NCBI GenBank assembly: GCA_014549065.1
Contig: JACDOX010000057.1
Span: forward strand, 3,007,991 to 3,071,990
DNA length: 64,000 bases
Direction of reading: 5' to 3'
Source of the DNA: Cardinalis cardinalis
Lineage: Eukaryota > Chordata > Aves > Passeriformes > Cardinalidae
The translations under genes were made by a program, and so were the position numbers. This document shows positions 1 through 13,800 of the stretch, piece after piece. The stretch's first letter is position 1; every line of letters starts with the position of its first letter. Below the pieces are notes generated by a model. It was not told the DNA's origin, did no database searches, and was given only the letters and a program-made list of their open reading frames with translations.

Positions 1-1632
1 TGTGCAGTCGTGTGTTATACAGTCCAGATCCTTCTCGGTGCTTCTGTCCTTTGCCTGAGGGTTGTTGAAGGTTTCATTGGCAAATGTGGAAGTATAGCTT
101 GTGTGGGACGGTGGGAGGGAGGGTTTGGGCTGGCTCACCTGCCTTGGGCTGCTCTGCNCTGAGGCCTCTCTGCGTTCTGCACGTTCAGCTCAGCAGAGTG
201 CACACGCAGCAACAGACGTGGCCTTGCTGCCAAAAATAGTAAATGAATGTAGCTGCAATTTTAGTGGCAAACCCTGCCNTTTTGCCAGGATGGGTTACTT
301 CCTTTAGGGACCTACTTAAGCAACACCAGTCATAGGTTTTGTGCTAGACTAAGCCATGCTTTGCATAGGCAGGTTTGCCANTGTAAGCTATACTCACATG
401 TTGTGTATGTATATATATGTCAAGAAACTTCGNTTTCCTATTCTGACCCTAAAAAAACATCATTGCAGTGTGAGCTGTTGACAAGCCCCCCGGCTGTTGC
501 CTGGTTGAAGTGTTTCCCACAAGCAGTTCTTGCAGCTCAGTGTTTCCTCTGGGNGCCCCTTTCCAGCCTCTCTCCAAATGCAGCTTCAGGTTTCTCATTA
601 CCGAGCCCATAGCCATTATCTGGGTCTGAGCCATCAGCAAGGTGCACTGGCCACTGCCCAGGTAACCAGCTCCTCCCNGCTGCCTGAGGTCCCTTTCCAG
701 CCNCCCCCAGGCACAGCTCTAGGATGTCTTTTTCTCTCGACCCTAAATCTAACTTCAGACTCCCAGTTGTCTTGGTCTTTAACACAACTCCCAGCAATTA
801 CATTGGTAAGTTTCTCACAGCCCAGTTTCTAGGGAACTCATCCACTGCTTCATTTGAAATTCCACTGTTTTTCTAGGAAAATGTATATATAAAGTATTGG
901 CAAATGCTTTTAAGTTTAAATAAAATCTTGTTCTCTCTCCTCCTCATCTGGTATCAGTTCCACAAAAGTAAGATGTTAATTTACAGAAAAATANAGAAGT
1001 GGGAAGTTTAAAGAATTACTGCACTTGGGAAGGGTTATGAATATTCTCAGTTTTCAAGCTGATTTGACAGGCTGTTGATAAGGAACTTTGTCCCTGTAAG
1101 ATCTGGGTGACTGACTGTGAGCAGGAGGCTCCTGCCCAGGCTGTGTCTTTTCTGTCTTCCCATGCCTCAACATGTAGTTTTGTGAGACTTCAGCCATTTT
1201 CTCAACCACAAGTATACTGGATTTCTGTATATGCAAATCAGTAATTTAGATTTCTCAGCAATCCTGAATAGATTTCCTACCAATCCTANCGATTCTTTGA
1301 TGTGTTTGTTTATGTTTCTATTTCTGTCAGCCAGTGCAGGAATAGTACCTTGCCTGCAGAATTTCCAGGTTGGTTTGTTTTGGTTTTTTAGTTGTCATGG
1401 CTCAATTTGAGAACCCTCAATTTGAGCATTGTCTACAGTATCACTTTGTTCTTCTTTCATTGCCTGCACCTCCCAGCAGGTGACTACACTTCCTATGAAT
1501 TTCACTGCGCAGTTTGTTCCTTTAAATAAGACTCTTCAGTTCTGATCTCCCACTTCCCTGGTGATCNGAGCAAAGCATCTCCTGTCCCCCCTTCTGCTGG
1601 GTCCGTGTCTGAGTGTTGGGTTGCCTTGGCAG
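1..1632. other. Upstream or intronic DNA before the first visible MFF coding exon
   Basis: I find no convincing coding segment here; the short open frames carry Ns and match nothing I know. The first MFF exon opens with a splice acceptor (cttggcag, ending at 1632), so this stretch is probably MFF intron and the 5'UTR or first exon lies further left. The mammalian long-isoform leader that precedes this exon was not found here. Several isolated N bases occur. Confidence 0.5.
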
Positions 1633-1850
1633 GATGAGCGGGGCGGCGTTCCCGTCGCCGGCTGCCGAGATGGCCGAGATGAACCGGCTGCAGTACGAGA
1701 TGGAATACACCGAGGGCATCAGCCAGCGCATGAGGGTCCCCGAGAAGCTCAAGGTGGCTCCTCAAAACGCTGACCTGGACAAGAGCAGCCAGGAAGGATT
1801 TCCAAATGCCAGTGTAACCATGCAGGTTCCAGAGAGGATTGTAGTGGCAG
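1633..1850 (+). CDS. MFF: MFF exon 1 of window (DRP1-binding N-terminus)
   Basis: The acceptor is cttggcag, and the donor gtatgt follows the first base of a Gly codon (phase 1). The exon encodes the block from AAFPSPAAEMAEMNRLQYEM to PERIVVAG. The Met at 1634 aligns with a Val in the human long isoform, so it may be internal. The Met at 1670 (gccgagATGg, a strong Kozak context) aligns with the start of the shorter human isoforms and would give 318 residues. Confidence 0.93.
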
Positions 1851-4800
1851 GTATGTCTGCAACACAGTGCAGGTGAAAACTTGAATTAGTTCCCCCGATT
1901 TCTGGATGGAAAAAATATATACTGATATGTCATTTTTAAAAGAATGACCTGTAAAATGCTTTCTGGTGTTTACATAGTTAAAGCTCTTTAACTTGGGAAG
2001 TTTTTTAAGGTCTGAAAACGTTTCATGAATAGTTTTGGTGTAGCTTATAATGGAGACAGCTGATGAATTAATTATGAACAGAAGGTTAAACCGCTGATGT
2101 TTCATCTTACTATGCTATTTTTGGAGAAAAAACTACTNTTTATTGATTTACACCTGATTTTTAGTAATTAACTGTAAGCTTAAGTAACTGTAACAAATTT
2201 TGGGGATGGACTTTATATTTGTCATTCAAAACNTATTTGATTTTAATTAGAGCGCTAATTTTGTTGATAATCTGTCTATAATGAGTGTTCTCTATCAATA
2301 TTAATTTAATATTTGTGGTCATGGGCTTTACAGTGACATATCCAGAACTGCTGAAAGTCTTAACAAGTTTGCAGAATGTGTGACATGCATGTATTTTATG
2401 CTTTGATGTCCCCAGTCAAAGACACTGATAGGACTGTGTCTTGAGTGCTCTCACTTGCATAACAGTTTATGTGGTTCAGGGTTACTCAGGATCATTGTCC
2501 TCAGAGAAACTGCTCAAATAAGTGTCAATGTAGTCTTTATGAGCACTTCAACAGTAGTTTTTAACATACAAGAAGGTTAAAGAAGGTTATGCTTCATCAT
2601 TTGGCATAGGCAGGAGAAGTTACTGCTGTGATGTCCTTTTGAACTTTAAGCACTGGCCTTCAGGCCTCAGAACAATTTGCTTTCTATTGACAATTGATGT
2701 TCTTGCAGGTAATAGTGAAGACATTCCATTTTCCAGACCAGCAGACCTTGACATTCTTCAGTCTACTCCATTCAAACCACTGGCATTGAAAACTCCTCCC
2801 CGTGTTATTTCTCTTAGTGATCGACCACTAGATTTTTTGGACCTAGAAAAACCTCCACAGCAGACACCTCAAAGTGAAGAGGCCAGTACTTATTTTGCTT
2901 TTTCCTTAGATGAGAAGCATTCGGCTAAAGAAAGTGAAATGACCAATGATTTCTCTACTGTGGTGCAGATCAACTTGGTGCTGACATATGTTGGGAAAAT
3001 ACAAAAATATTTTTATTAGCACTATAGTAGTTCTGTTTTGACTTTGAAGTGGCAGATGGCCTAGAATTGCCATGCTCAGCAAGCTTACTCACTACTTACA
3101 AAAATAAGGTCATAATTAGATCTACTCAAAATATTTCTAACAAAATAGTGCTTGTGATGAAGAGAGAGCTGCAAGATTTTTTTGATTTATAAAGTATCAG
3201 AAAAATATAAGATTCTTGTATTGTATATAGTTATACATTATAATGTATGTGGTTAACTTCTGGACTTGATAGCCAGATGATATAACACCACACAGAATTA
3301 ATGAGTTTTAACAAAACTCTGAAAGAAACAACTTCAAATAATGGTGTAACATTGGCATCTGAGTGAATAACTGCAACTGACACTTTAAAAATGGAAAATT
3401 ATTTATGAAGCTGCATATTGTATAGGCTTATAAAACACAATAGAAATATATTTATCTGTGGTGATGGCAAGTAATCCCAGAATGGGTAAGACTGGAAGGG
3501 ACCACTGGAGTTGATCTAGTCCAGCCTCNCTCAGCAGGGTCATCCTAGAGCGTGTTACTCAGGATTGTGTCCAGAGGGCTTTGAGTATCTCCAGAGAATA
3601 TTGAAAATTCTGTTGGTTTGTAATTTGGACATCAGGTCACACGGATAGGTAACAGCAGGGTTTCAGTAAGTTTGGAGCTTGATTTTACATGTACCAGCAT
3701 CACATCTGTCATCAGCTATTTTCCCCCTAATCGNTGTGAAACCCCTGGAAATGTGCCTTTGTGTCTGAGGGCAGATGTGGGTGACAGTCCTGCAGAGCAC
3801 AGAGCTGTGTCCTGGAACTCTCTGGCTTTGATGTCTCCTTTGCTCCCGTGCTGCAGGTGCGCGCGGTGGGAAGGCTGAAGCGAGAGCGCTCCATGAGCGA
3901 GAACGCCACGCGGCAGAACGGGCAGCTGGCCCGCAACGACTCCATGTGAGTGCAGCCCCCTGCAGGGCCTCTGCTGCACCTCTGGGACACCCACCCCTCC
4001 TTCCCTACCTCCTCCTTATTGCTTTTCCCAACTAATGTTTTCTATGTTGTGGTAAGAACATCATTTTAACTGTTACAACACCAGCCTTTTTCTTCTCTTC
4101 TATGGGTTTTGTTTAGGGAGGTGACTTCTGGCAGGGGATGGGTGGAAGTGTTTGTGGGCTCACAGTTGGTTTCACCACTTACCAGGAATTGTTATTTCAG
4201 AAGATTTTTNGGTTTCTGAGTTGGTACAATATTTTTTCTCCCTGAATTTTCAGGAAATGGCATTCTTTGTGCATCAATATGTTCCCAGTTCTCTCACTGT
4301 TAATAGTATAATGATTTTCATTAATTGGAGAAGAAATATTTTTATTTCCTCATAAATATTAGAATAAGTATTTTTTCTATGGTGTCGTTGTACTTCATGT
4401 ATTGAAATCTGTGAGTAAATACATCTTAATCTTTTCTGACCAAAATGGCAAGGAGCACTTGGAATTGGAACCATCATCTATTGTTACCACCCAGGCTTGC
4501 AGTTCTTAGGGTGCCTTCTGAAGACATACACGTCTGTAAATTTTTATTAGATATTATAGTCTTGGATCAATCATGGCTTATTCTGAGCATCTGACAGCAT
4601 CTTTCCACCTGGAAATAACTGGTTTTGCAATATAACACTTAGGAATCTTTTATGTATGAATTTTAATACAGCTGTCATAAGGAATACTTGCCTTAGAAAA
4701 GGCTTTAAATTTGAGATTTGCAAGATGGGATTCATCTGTCTCAATGTAGACTGTATAACAATATTGCTAGATCACCATCAAACTTAATTTTCAGTAACTA

Positions 4801-7800
4801 GAGAGAAATAAGTGCATAGCCTACTTAGGGTCTACCTATTTTTAGTCTAAAGTAGATCAAGTGAAGTATGCCCTAGAAATGTCTGTTTTCTTCTATTGAC
4901 ATCAGGGGTTGTAGAAGGTCATGTGTGTACCACATATCTGTCCACCTGCTAATTTGGCTAAAATGAAATGTACTCTGATGCATGTTCCAGACATGTTACA
5001 CTCCTCCTTCTCTTCCAGGTATTCTTGGAAATATTGTTTCCTATCTTCCCCTTCTTATCTGAGCAGACTTTGGGTTCATACTAGTTTATAGATTGCACAT
5101 GTCTAGGTGCTCAGATCTGCAGAGTCACACGCATTTACTGAGCTGGCAAAACTCAGATTCCCATCTTTTAGTGCCTGACCAGCTGAGTCTCTGGGTGTTC
5201 TATCAGCCTCCTCAGTGTCCAAGTTCCCTGTGCTGTCACTTACCCAGTAAGTTCCCTGTGCTGTCACTTACCCAGTAATGTCCCATTGGACTGGACACAC
5301 TGTAATGTCACTTCAGAGTGGCTTTCTCTTGTCCATCTGGAAGTTTGGACATGGTACATGCTGTGGTAGCATGGTCTTCATGTGGTGGGAGCTTCACNTG
5401 GAAATATTTCTCCCTTTGATGATGCCAGCTCTGCTTTGCCAGTCTTTGATGTATGGCACTTAAAAGGAAAAAACAGTTGGTAAAGAAATTCTTGCAATCT
5501 CTTGAAATTGCTTTATACTTGATCCCTGTGTTAGTTTAGTTTTCCAAAAGTCATGGGCCATACCAGCCATCTGAGAAAATAGCAAGATCAGCTCTGCCTG
5601 TAGTTGCTGTCAGATTTCTCACATGTCTGGACTTCTTGAATCTGAAAATCCTAAATCTGTAAAATTTGCTGTCCTGTGCTTTGCTGTCACTCAGTAGTTA
5701 TATATAGAATTACTGGGTTTACATGGCCTGAATGTTATTTGCTGTCACAGTATTTTAATCTTCTATCAATCCCTCAGAGGCTTAGCAATACAATAAGCAC
5801 CTGGAATCCTGTAAAATTAAAAAGCCTATGATGAAGGAACATATGACTGGCAGCTGGCGTGACTCAGTTTATCATTTACAAAAGCCAGGAAATTATTACA
5901 CACCTGGAGATTAGTTTTCCTCTCTNGATACCCATGCTAGTGCTTGATAAGGTCTGTCATATAAATCATAATTCCAATGCCAAGCACCTTCTATTGTATC
6001 TTTTTGATTGATCCAGGATCTCTTCTCTTGCTTGTAAGATAAATAACAGCTAGATGATACTGAGCCTTCAGATCTGTATTCTCTACTGCCCATGTGGAAG
6101 ATATCCTTCTTCATTGCAGTATTCTGCACTTCTGACCTGCAGATAATGTATTTTAGTAGAACTTCATTTTTCTCTTGTCCTCCCAGGTGCCTGTTTTCTT
6201 ATGACAGAAGTTATGCTNTGTCTAATGTTAGATCATCTCCTTTGAAATCACGGAGGTTCCTAGAAATGGCTTNTTACTCCATCATAATTGCTTCTTCTGA
6301 TTCAATATGATCCAAAGAAAGAAATCACTTTGAACATGCTCTGGCACTGATGCTGAGTCTTACATTTCTCCCTCATCCAGGTTTTGTCACTCTCCAANTG
6401 GAGAATGTGACTCCGTACCTGGCTACCCCTCAGGAGAATGTTCTAAGGATTCAGAGTGTAAAAACACCATGGTCACAGTGGAACCTGTGCAGCTCCCACA
6501 AATGTAGGAAGGCCAGGCCTTCTGTGCTTGGTGGAAAAGTAACCTCTTGGCTCTTGTTTCACAGTTTAAGCCCTCAGGACATATAGTGTAAACTGCAAAA
6601 AAATTACAACTAATCTATTCTTTGCACTACAGAAAATGTTATTGTGCAGCTGTTGCCTCATTTATACCACCCTGGAACTTCTTTTATCATCTGGAAATAC
6701 TAGTTTTCCAGTTAATTACAAGAAACTAGCTGCTGCTAAAATTCTTATATCCAGTGTTGTTGGCTAAAAAAATAGTTTTCTTCTGCACTAACAAATGCTG
6801 TGGTGCTCTCCCTTGACAAAAATCAGCTCTTCGTTTTTGTGCTTTGCTTTGNTTCACATCTTCACATAGAAAAGGAAGTCCACGTGGGCTGCTCAGATGC
6901 TGTGATGAGGATTGAAGAGGTGCTTGGAGCACTGCCTTTTAAAACCTTTGTTTTCAAAATATGATTACAGTTCTCAAGTTTTAGTCTAGGACACTGCTGT
7001 CCTCCTTGGACAAAATATTCAGATGTACTGCGTGAAATTCCAAGGCTTGACTTGGAAAGTGACAAAATCAAACATTCTGGAATAGATGGTGCAAGTGAGA
7101 GTTGGCTGGGCTCCCTATCTCAGTGTTCTTGACATGCACAAATAGTGGTTTCTCTTCCGTTGTCTTTCTCTTCTTGTCATCCAGTTGCATGCAGAGACAG
7201 TTCTGAGGATTTTTTTTGGCAGCTTNATTAAAGTCAGTAATTCTCTAATGCTCTTAGAAATCCTGGGACTAACAAGTACCTGCTGGTACAATAACTGTCT
7301 GTGTAGCAATAATGACAACTCTCTAAATTACAATCCCTCTTTTTCTAAGGATGCTTACTTAAGAGATTACAATTATTATTCAAGGTGGCACAGATCAGAT
7401 ACTGTCCCAAGAAATAAAATGCCNCGGTTCCAGTCACCTCTTTCGACTAAGGATTGCACGTAAGCCTGAACCTTCCCTGGTATATGAAAAGCAAGAGTGT
7501 GTATAATTCTGTAGCTCTCTGCAGTACTAATATTCTGACTAAGTACCTCTAGCTTAGAATATAAAATCTGAAACAGCTACACTGAATGTGTTGTTTCTAA
7601 TTTTGCTTCAGGGTTTCTCAAACTTGGCCAAATTGTTTCCCTCTGTAAAGAGCACAGGGAAAAACACCTGGCAGCCAATGAAAGGGAAATAAAATTTCAA
7701 ATTATCTTTAACTTGTTTGACACTCTGTTCTTTGGCTAGTTTTGTATAGCTGGAGAAACAAAGCTTTTTGTTGGTCATTGCCAGCCAATGCTGAATGCAA

Positions 7801-10800
7801 GGATTCCACTTCTCTGCTGGAAATCCCCAAACCACTAAGAGTGCATGGAAAACTGGGCAGCAATTAATTTTCTTTTTGCTCCAGCCTTTTCCTTAGAATA
7901 ACATATCTTTCGAGAGAGTTCGATTTCACAGTTTGAGAAATTCTGTTCTTGCAAGTCATGGAAGAAAAGGTGATGGTGTGCACATCTGTCTGTGCTTGAA
8001 TTCAAAGTAACCTTAATTAGTTACATCTGTTTACCTCTCATTTAATACTACCAGAACTGCAAGTCAGAGGAATACCTGAAATACAGCCTGAGTACACCAC
8101 AAATACTTTGAGAAGGTTTAGGGTAGATTGCTGCTAAGCTAAAAACTGCATATAGCAAAATGCTTCTGTACTCTTTCATAGTAATGTCTGTAATTTCATC
8201 CTATCTGTCTTGGTTCCAANCTCTGGAATTGACTGGTGTCTTTAACCAGGGAGGTTACAGTGGCTGGAGCTGTATATAAGAATTCTTTTCAGAGATGAGA
8301 AACAAAATTATACCTACAACTAGGAGCATTTCACTGGAAATGGAGGGAGAAGGGGGGATAGCCACAATGTCTGATGATAAGTGCTTATACTACATATTAG
8401 AGGATTGCCTTATGGCAGAGATTTTTTTCTCTTATGTTATCTGAGCTGATTTGTATCAGGTAATTACTTCATAATATTTCTTCTCCATGGTCTCTGACAT
8501 AGTCCAAAGGACTGCCAGATGCTTACAGGACAGCCATTTCAAATCCTGAAAAAGCAAAATTTTCAGAAGAAGAAAAATTTTGCTTCTCTCTCCAACCTCT
8601 AGTCNTGGCCTTTGTGTCCTTCATAGAACTATTCTTGTTTTTTGATTTTTTCCTTATTATATAACTTTGAATTTAATCAGCACATGTAACTTAATGCTAA
8701 AGAATTCTGTACAGTTTTAGTTAAAACTGGGTTTTTTTGTTTTGCTTTTATAATTTATTAGGATCTTTTTAGTATATACAGAAATCTTTGTATGCAAAAA
8801 TCATTACTGTAGTATTTATACTAATACCATTCTGGATAACAGGAATTCCACAATGTTTTCTGTTTTGCAATATGTTTAAATATTATTTGCTACCTTTTTT
8901 TATTGAGTTGTCTTTCACCCTGTTCTGCACATCTCTGAAGTGANGTACAGGAGAAATTAGTTTTAATGCAAAATATGCTGCAATTTCAAGCCTTAACTCT
9001 TCCCTCATTTGCCTCAATCCAGCAAATCCACAAGGAGTAAAAATTCTGATAAATTCATTTTAATGGCAATATTTTGAACTTGCCCCTGCTGCTTGATATT
9101 TTTCAGTTGAATATGGNCATTTCTAGTGCAATTCCATAGTAAAATGTGTGGGTGTGACCACTGCTATTGATTACAGAATNGAAGTCATCATAAATATAGA
9201 AGAAAGGTGAATTCTACAAGTGTGGTAGAATGATAAAAGCTGTAAGGAAGCAACCAGATATTTATTGAAATGTAGTCTGTGGCTGCCTGAAAAGATACCT
9301 GCCCTTGAGGTAACAATGACCAGTATCAGCCAAGCCCCAGTTGCTACATATGTGGGTGTCCCTTGAAGCCCAGGGTGGNTGAGCTCTGCTGTGGGAGAGG
9401 TGACATTGCTGTAACATTCTTTGATTCAGTCTGTTCAGTGGAGCTTTCTGTCCTGCTCAGTTTTGTGATCTTGCTGCCAGCCACGTGCAGAGCTGCTCTG
9501 TTCAAAGTAAGAGTAGCCACAGAATTCTGAGCCAGCTAGANATTAGCCAAATATCAAACCAACTTCCAAGTACTCAGCATTAATGTTTTATTAAAATGCC
9601 AAGGTCAAAAAGATTGACATTTTAAATCCAAAGCTGTTGTAGCAAAGCACAAGTGGCAAGGAAATGTGTTGAATTATGGGTGCTAATCTTGGANTTAAAA
9701 CTAACCCAAGATTTAAAGGGTACAGTGGCTTGCACTTGGTTTGCATGTGTGTTAGTATTTACATTAAGTTAACACCAATTAATTCCTACTAAAAAAGCAT
9801 CTCACCTCTAATAAAGTTTCCAGATTAAAAAAAGTAATCTTGCTGTGTGCAGGAAAAGTGAATAAAGTNATTTTGAATGTAAAGAAACATAAGCAAATTG
9901 TAGGCAGCTCATCAAAGCTATTTTCTCTCTGATAGACAAGTTTGGTATAATCCAAATGGCCATGTTTGAAGTCCAGTCCTGCATATTTTAAATATTTTTT
10001 GCATCATAGTCAACATGTTAGATCATGTAATTTGTTGCACTGGGATGTGAATTTTGTACTATTTTTTGAATTTGTTGCATTTTGCCTTCAAACTTGTTCG
10101 TGTGCCAGTCAAAATACTGTCTTGATTACAGCTTCCAAAAAATTTTGTTGAAGGGGTTCTGTGTGAGATTCACCTTATTGAAAAAGGCTTGTGTTTTGAA
10201 AAGAGATGATGTGTAGGATTTTCTTAAAATGCCAGTGCTTGTAAAAACAGTCCTCTCATTGATGTCAAGTGAGGACTTNAACTCTGACTTCAACAGGTAC
10301 AGATTTAGCTGCACAAGCACTGTCTAGGACTAACTTGTATAACAGATCAAAACTGTGTCCTTATTGCTACCTGTGTGTGTTTGTGATGGAGATATGTAAA
10401 TGCAGCTCCTAATCCCCACCCTACTGGAATCTGGGAGTGTTACCTTACAGTGGTGGGAGAAGGGTAAACCAAAAGCAAGCAATAAGCATTTTGGAATGGG
10501 GTCTATCTGAAAAGCTTTTTTTTTCATTTAAAATCTGACTCTAGTGTTTCTCTCTTCATTTACTATGCTTGTACAAACAGTGTGACCCCATCACTGCAAC
10601 AGGCTCGTGTCTGTCCTCCCAATATGTTACCTGAAGATGGAATTAATCTTTACTCTGCTCGTGGCATTTTGTCGTTTATCCAGTCTTCCACTCGTAGGGC
10701 TTACCAGCAGGTCTTGGATGTGCTGGATGAAAACCGCAGGTGATTGGTTGTCACTGGTTCTGCCAGCTTCTGCTGCTTTGTTTTTCTTTTCTCCTTTTTA

Positions 10801-13800
10801 GTGGACTTTGGTTTCTGTTGACACAACAATGAGATGAAATTATTTGCTTTTGCTTTCCTTTGCTTTCAATATTCATAAGCAATTTAAATGTCCAAAATTC
10901 ACATTTCAAAATGCTTCTGTTTCAAATATAGCATTGTTTTGGTTTCCTTCCAAATAAAAATCTTCGTAGGAAGGGTTAGCCTGTGGCTGCAAGGGGTTTT
11001 GCTGGTCCAAGATTATCAGTGTATTCTGAAATTAATACTTGACCCTGAGCCTGCAAATTTACAAGCCTTGTCTTCTGCTTTTCTGTTGGTGAGCAGTGGT
11101 GCAAATCAATAAGATTGGGTTGATGATGTCATGAAGCATTAAAAAATGTGCAGAAACAGGGTAGAATATTAAAAGGCGTTGTAGACTACTTTGATAATGT
11201 GTCAAGAATTGAAACTGTCANGGTTTATATTGGGAATAATTCTCTCTGGTGGCCACGTGACTGATGGTGCCCACCCTGGATGCTGAGAGCAGGAAAGGCA
11301 GGGGACACTGGGGAGTTGGTTGCTCCTCTGATTATTGCTGTCTCTGACTTTATGGATAACCTGACACTTTGAGAGTAATGAGCCAGAACAAGCCTCATGG
11401 CAATCCCTGTGTAGTTATTTCCATTCTCTTCAGTGGAGTTTTGCTCACTTGGTGTGTCCTTAGACTGTCTGGATTTGGGATTTGGAAGTGTTCCAAGAAC
11501 AGCATGTTTAATACTATAGAAACATTCCTAAAGACTAACAATGGCAATATACATTTACTAAAAGCAATTTCCAGGTTAGNTGTATGCCAGCACAGAAGTT
11601 CAGGTAACAATTGCACACAGTCTCCAGTGCAGGGCTAGCTCAGACCCCNAGGGCTTGCCAGGAGGCTGAATTAGTGGAAATAATTGGGAACAACACTGGG
11701 AGGAACTGCTCATTTCTCCTGCAGCCCTTCAGTGTGGCCTGTGCTAGCAAGTTCTTTGAAATTTGCCATGTGCCTCTGCTNTCTTATCTTAGCACACTTA
11801 CTACTAGGGTAGTGTGAAGTTTAAATTGTTTTGGTAACGAAATGTGACTATCAAGCCAATCTTACTGTGAATGTCNGTGTGTTTGCAGTCACTTTCCAAA
11901 CTGGCACCTCCTGTAGCTCACCATGTTTGCTGACCTGACAATATATAAATGNCCATATTAACATTCCTGAATTGTAAAGAACTCCAGTATTTTTGGCCTT
12001 TNTGTTCTTAAACTGGGACTCAGAAAAACAAGCAAAATCAGCTGCACAGAGTCCCTTGAAATACTGCGGGTTGGGTGCTTAACTTAATAATAATAACTTA
12101 ATAAATTATTTAATCCTGTGAAATGCCAGGCTGTAGCTGTTAAAATTTTGATGCCTATCTATCAACAGTTGGGCATCAGTACTTTTTTNCCCCTTATCAA
12201 TATTAAAATTATACAATTATAAATTTGTTTTGCCAAGTTAAAGCTCCCAGATAAGAAGAAATTGTACTGTCTATGAACAGTAGCACTTAAGGATCTTGTG
12301 CCAAGAGTCCTTGTTAAAATATAGATTGGAACTGTACCCCTTTTCCCAGTCTGCTGTGAAGCTAACAGGTTTTATTCCTGGCTTCTCTTATGCATGTTCT
12401 TGCCTGTGTTTTCTTGGATTCTGGAAAACAAATCCATATACATACACTTTCAACTTAGTTCAATTATCAGAAAAATTTTTGGAAACTGAATACTTGAAAA
12501 GCTGCATTACTCATCCTGGTTTGAATTAATTTTCAAGATGTTCTTACTAACCTTCCTAGAAGGAATGGGAAACCTGTTTCTAGTCACCTATGAATAAATA
12601 GGTGCTAAAATAATGAACTTTGCAATAAGGTGAAAGTGTATTCTTTGTGGCTGGATGTTTAGACACCCACCATTACAGCTGGCGTGGGAATGTGAAATTT
12701 GGATGATCTACTTGCATGGTTGCAAAATATTATTCATTTTAAATTGCTCTAATTGCACTCTGTTCTTTTGCTCTGTGTAATGTGTTTTCTTTCTCAAAGC
12801 CTTACCTATTTTAACATTTTATGCTTAATACGTGAAGAGATCTTTTAAAGCTAACAAGATCTGGCTGTGTGTTACTCACTGGAAATATTTTTAACTTGTT
12901 TTATAGCTTGTCTTTTTCTTTTCCCCCAAACATTTTCCAATCTACTAAAACTGCTAACGGTAGGTGCTGATGGTACTGCTGCACATAATGAGTTATGTCT
13001 AGCTCAGCCAGCACTGCTCACATAAAGGATTATTTAAATGAGCAACAATTTAATGATCACTGTTTACTCTTGCATTTCCTTCAGCTTGGACAAGGACAAT
13101 AGGTCAGTTTTGGTTTCTAGTTCTAACCATTTTTCTGTTTCAATTTCTGTGGGATGACTGTAGGACCTACCCCTAGTGTCCTTTAAAGACTGATCTTTTA
13201 TGCTNTAGGCAGCAGAAGAAAATCTGTAAATAAACCAGCCAAACAAACAAGCCCCCCAAAACCCCTNTGCATTTAAGGAGATTTTAGTGATGTCTTAAAT
13301 GCAGGAAAAAGAGACAATTTCATATCTGCATAGACTTATTTTGAAATCTGTACTTTATCTAAACTGACTCATCTCTTGAGTCAGTACATTTTATTTAGGA
13401 GGAAAGAGTATGGCAATTTATAATTTCTTTTCTTTAGGATAGCCCTTTTTTAAAAAAGCACTGTCCTTTTTAAATGCCAAACTTCACCCACNTAGTCATA
13501 TCCTGAGATTTTATAAGATCATTTTTATATTGATAAAGATTGTAGAAATAAAATGGGAAGTGAGTTAAGACCATCGAAGAGGGCTACACTTGACTCTGGC
13601 CTGGGGTAATGATGGTTCAGAAGGAGGTGAGATTTGTCCCCCCCTTGTTGTTTTCCTCCCAGACCATGTGTTTAGGGTTGCATCCTCACTGTGGAAGCAG
13701 CAGGAGACAGACCAGGTTCAGCTGCTCCTTGCCTTACTGCCTGTTTTCCCACTGGTATTAAATTGTATTCCTGAGCAACCCCTTCTAGTTTGANGTTGCT

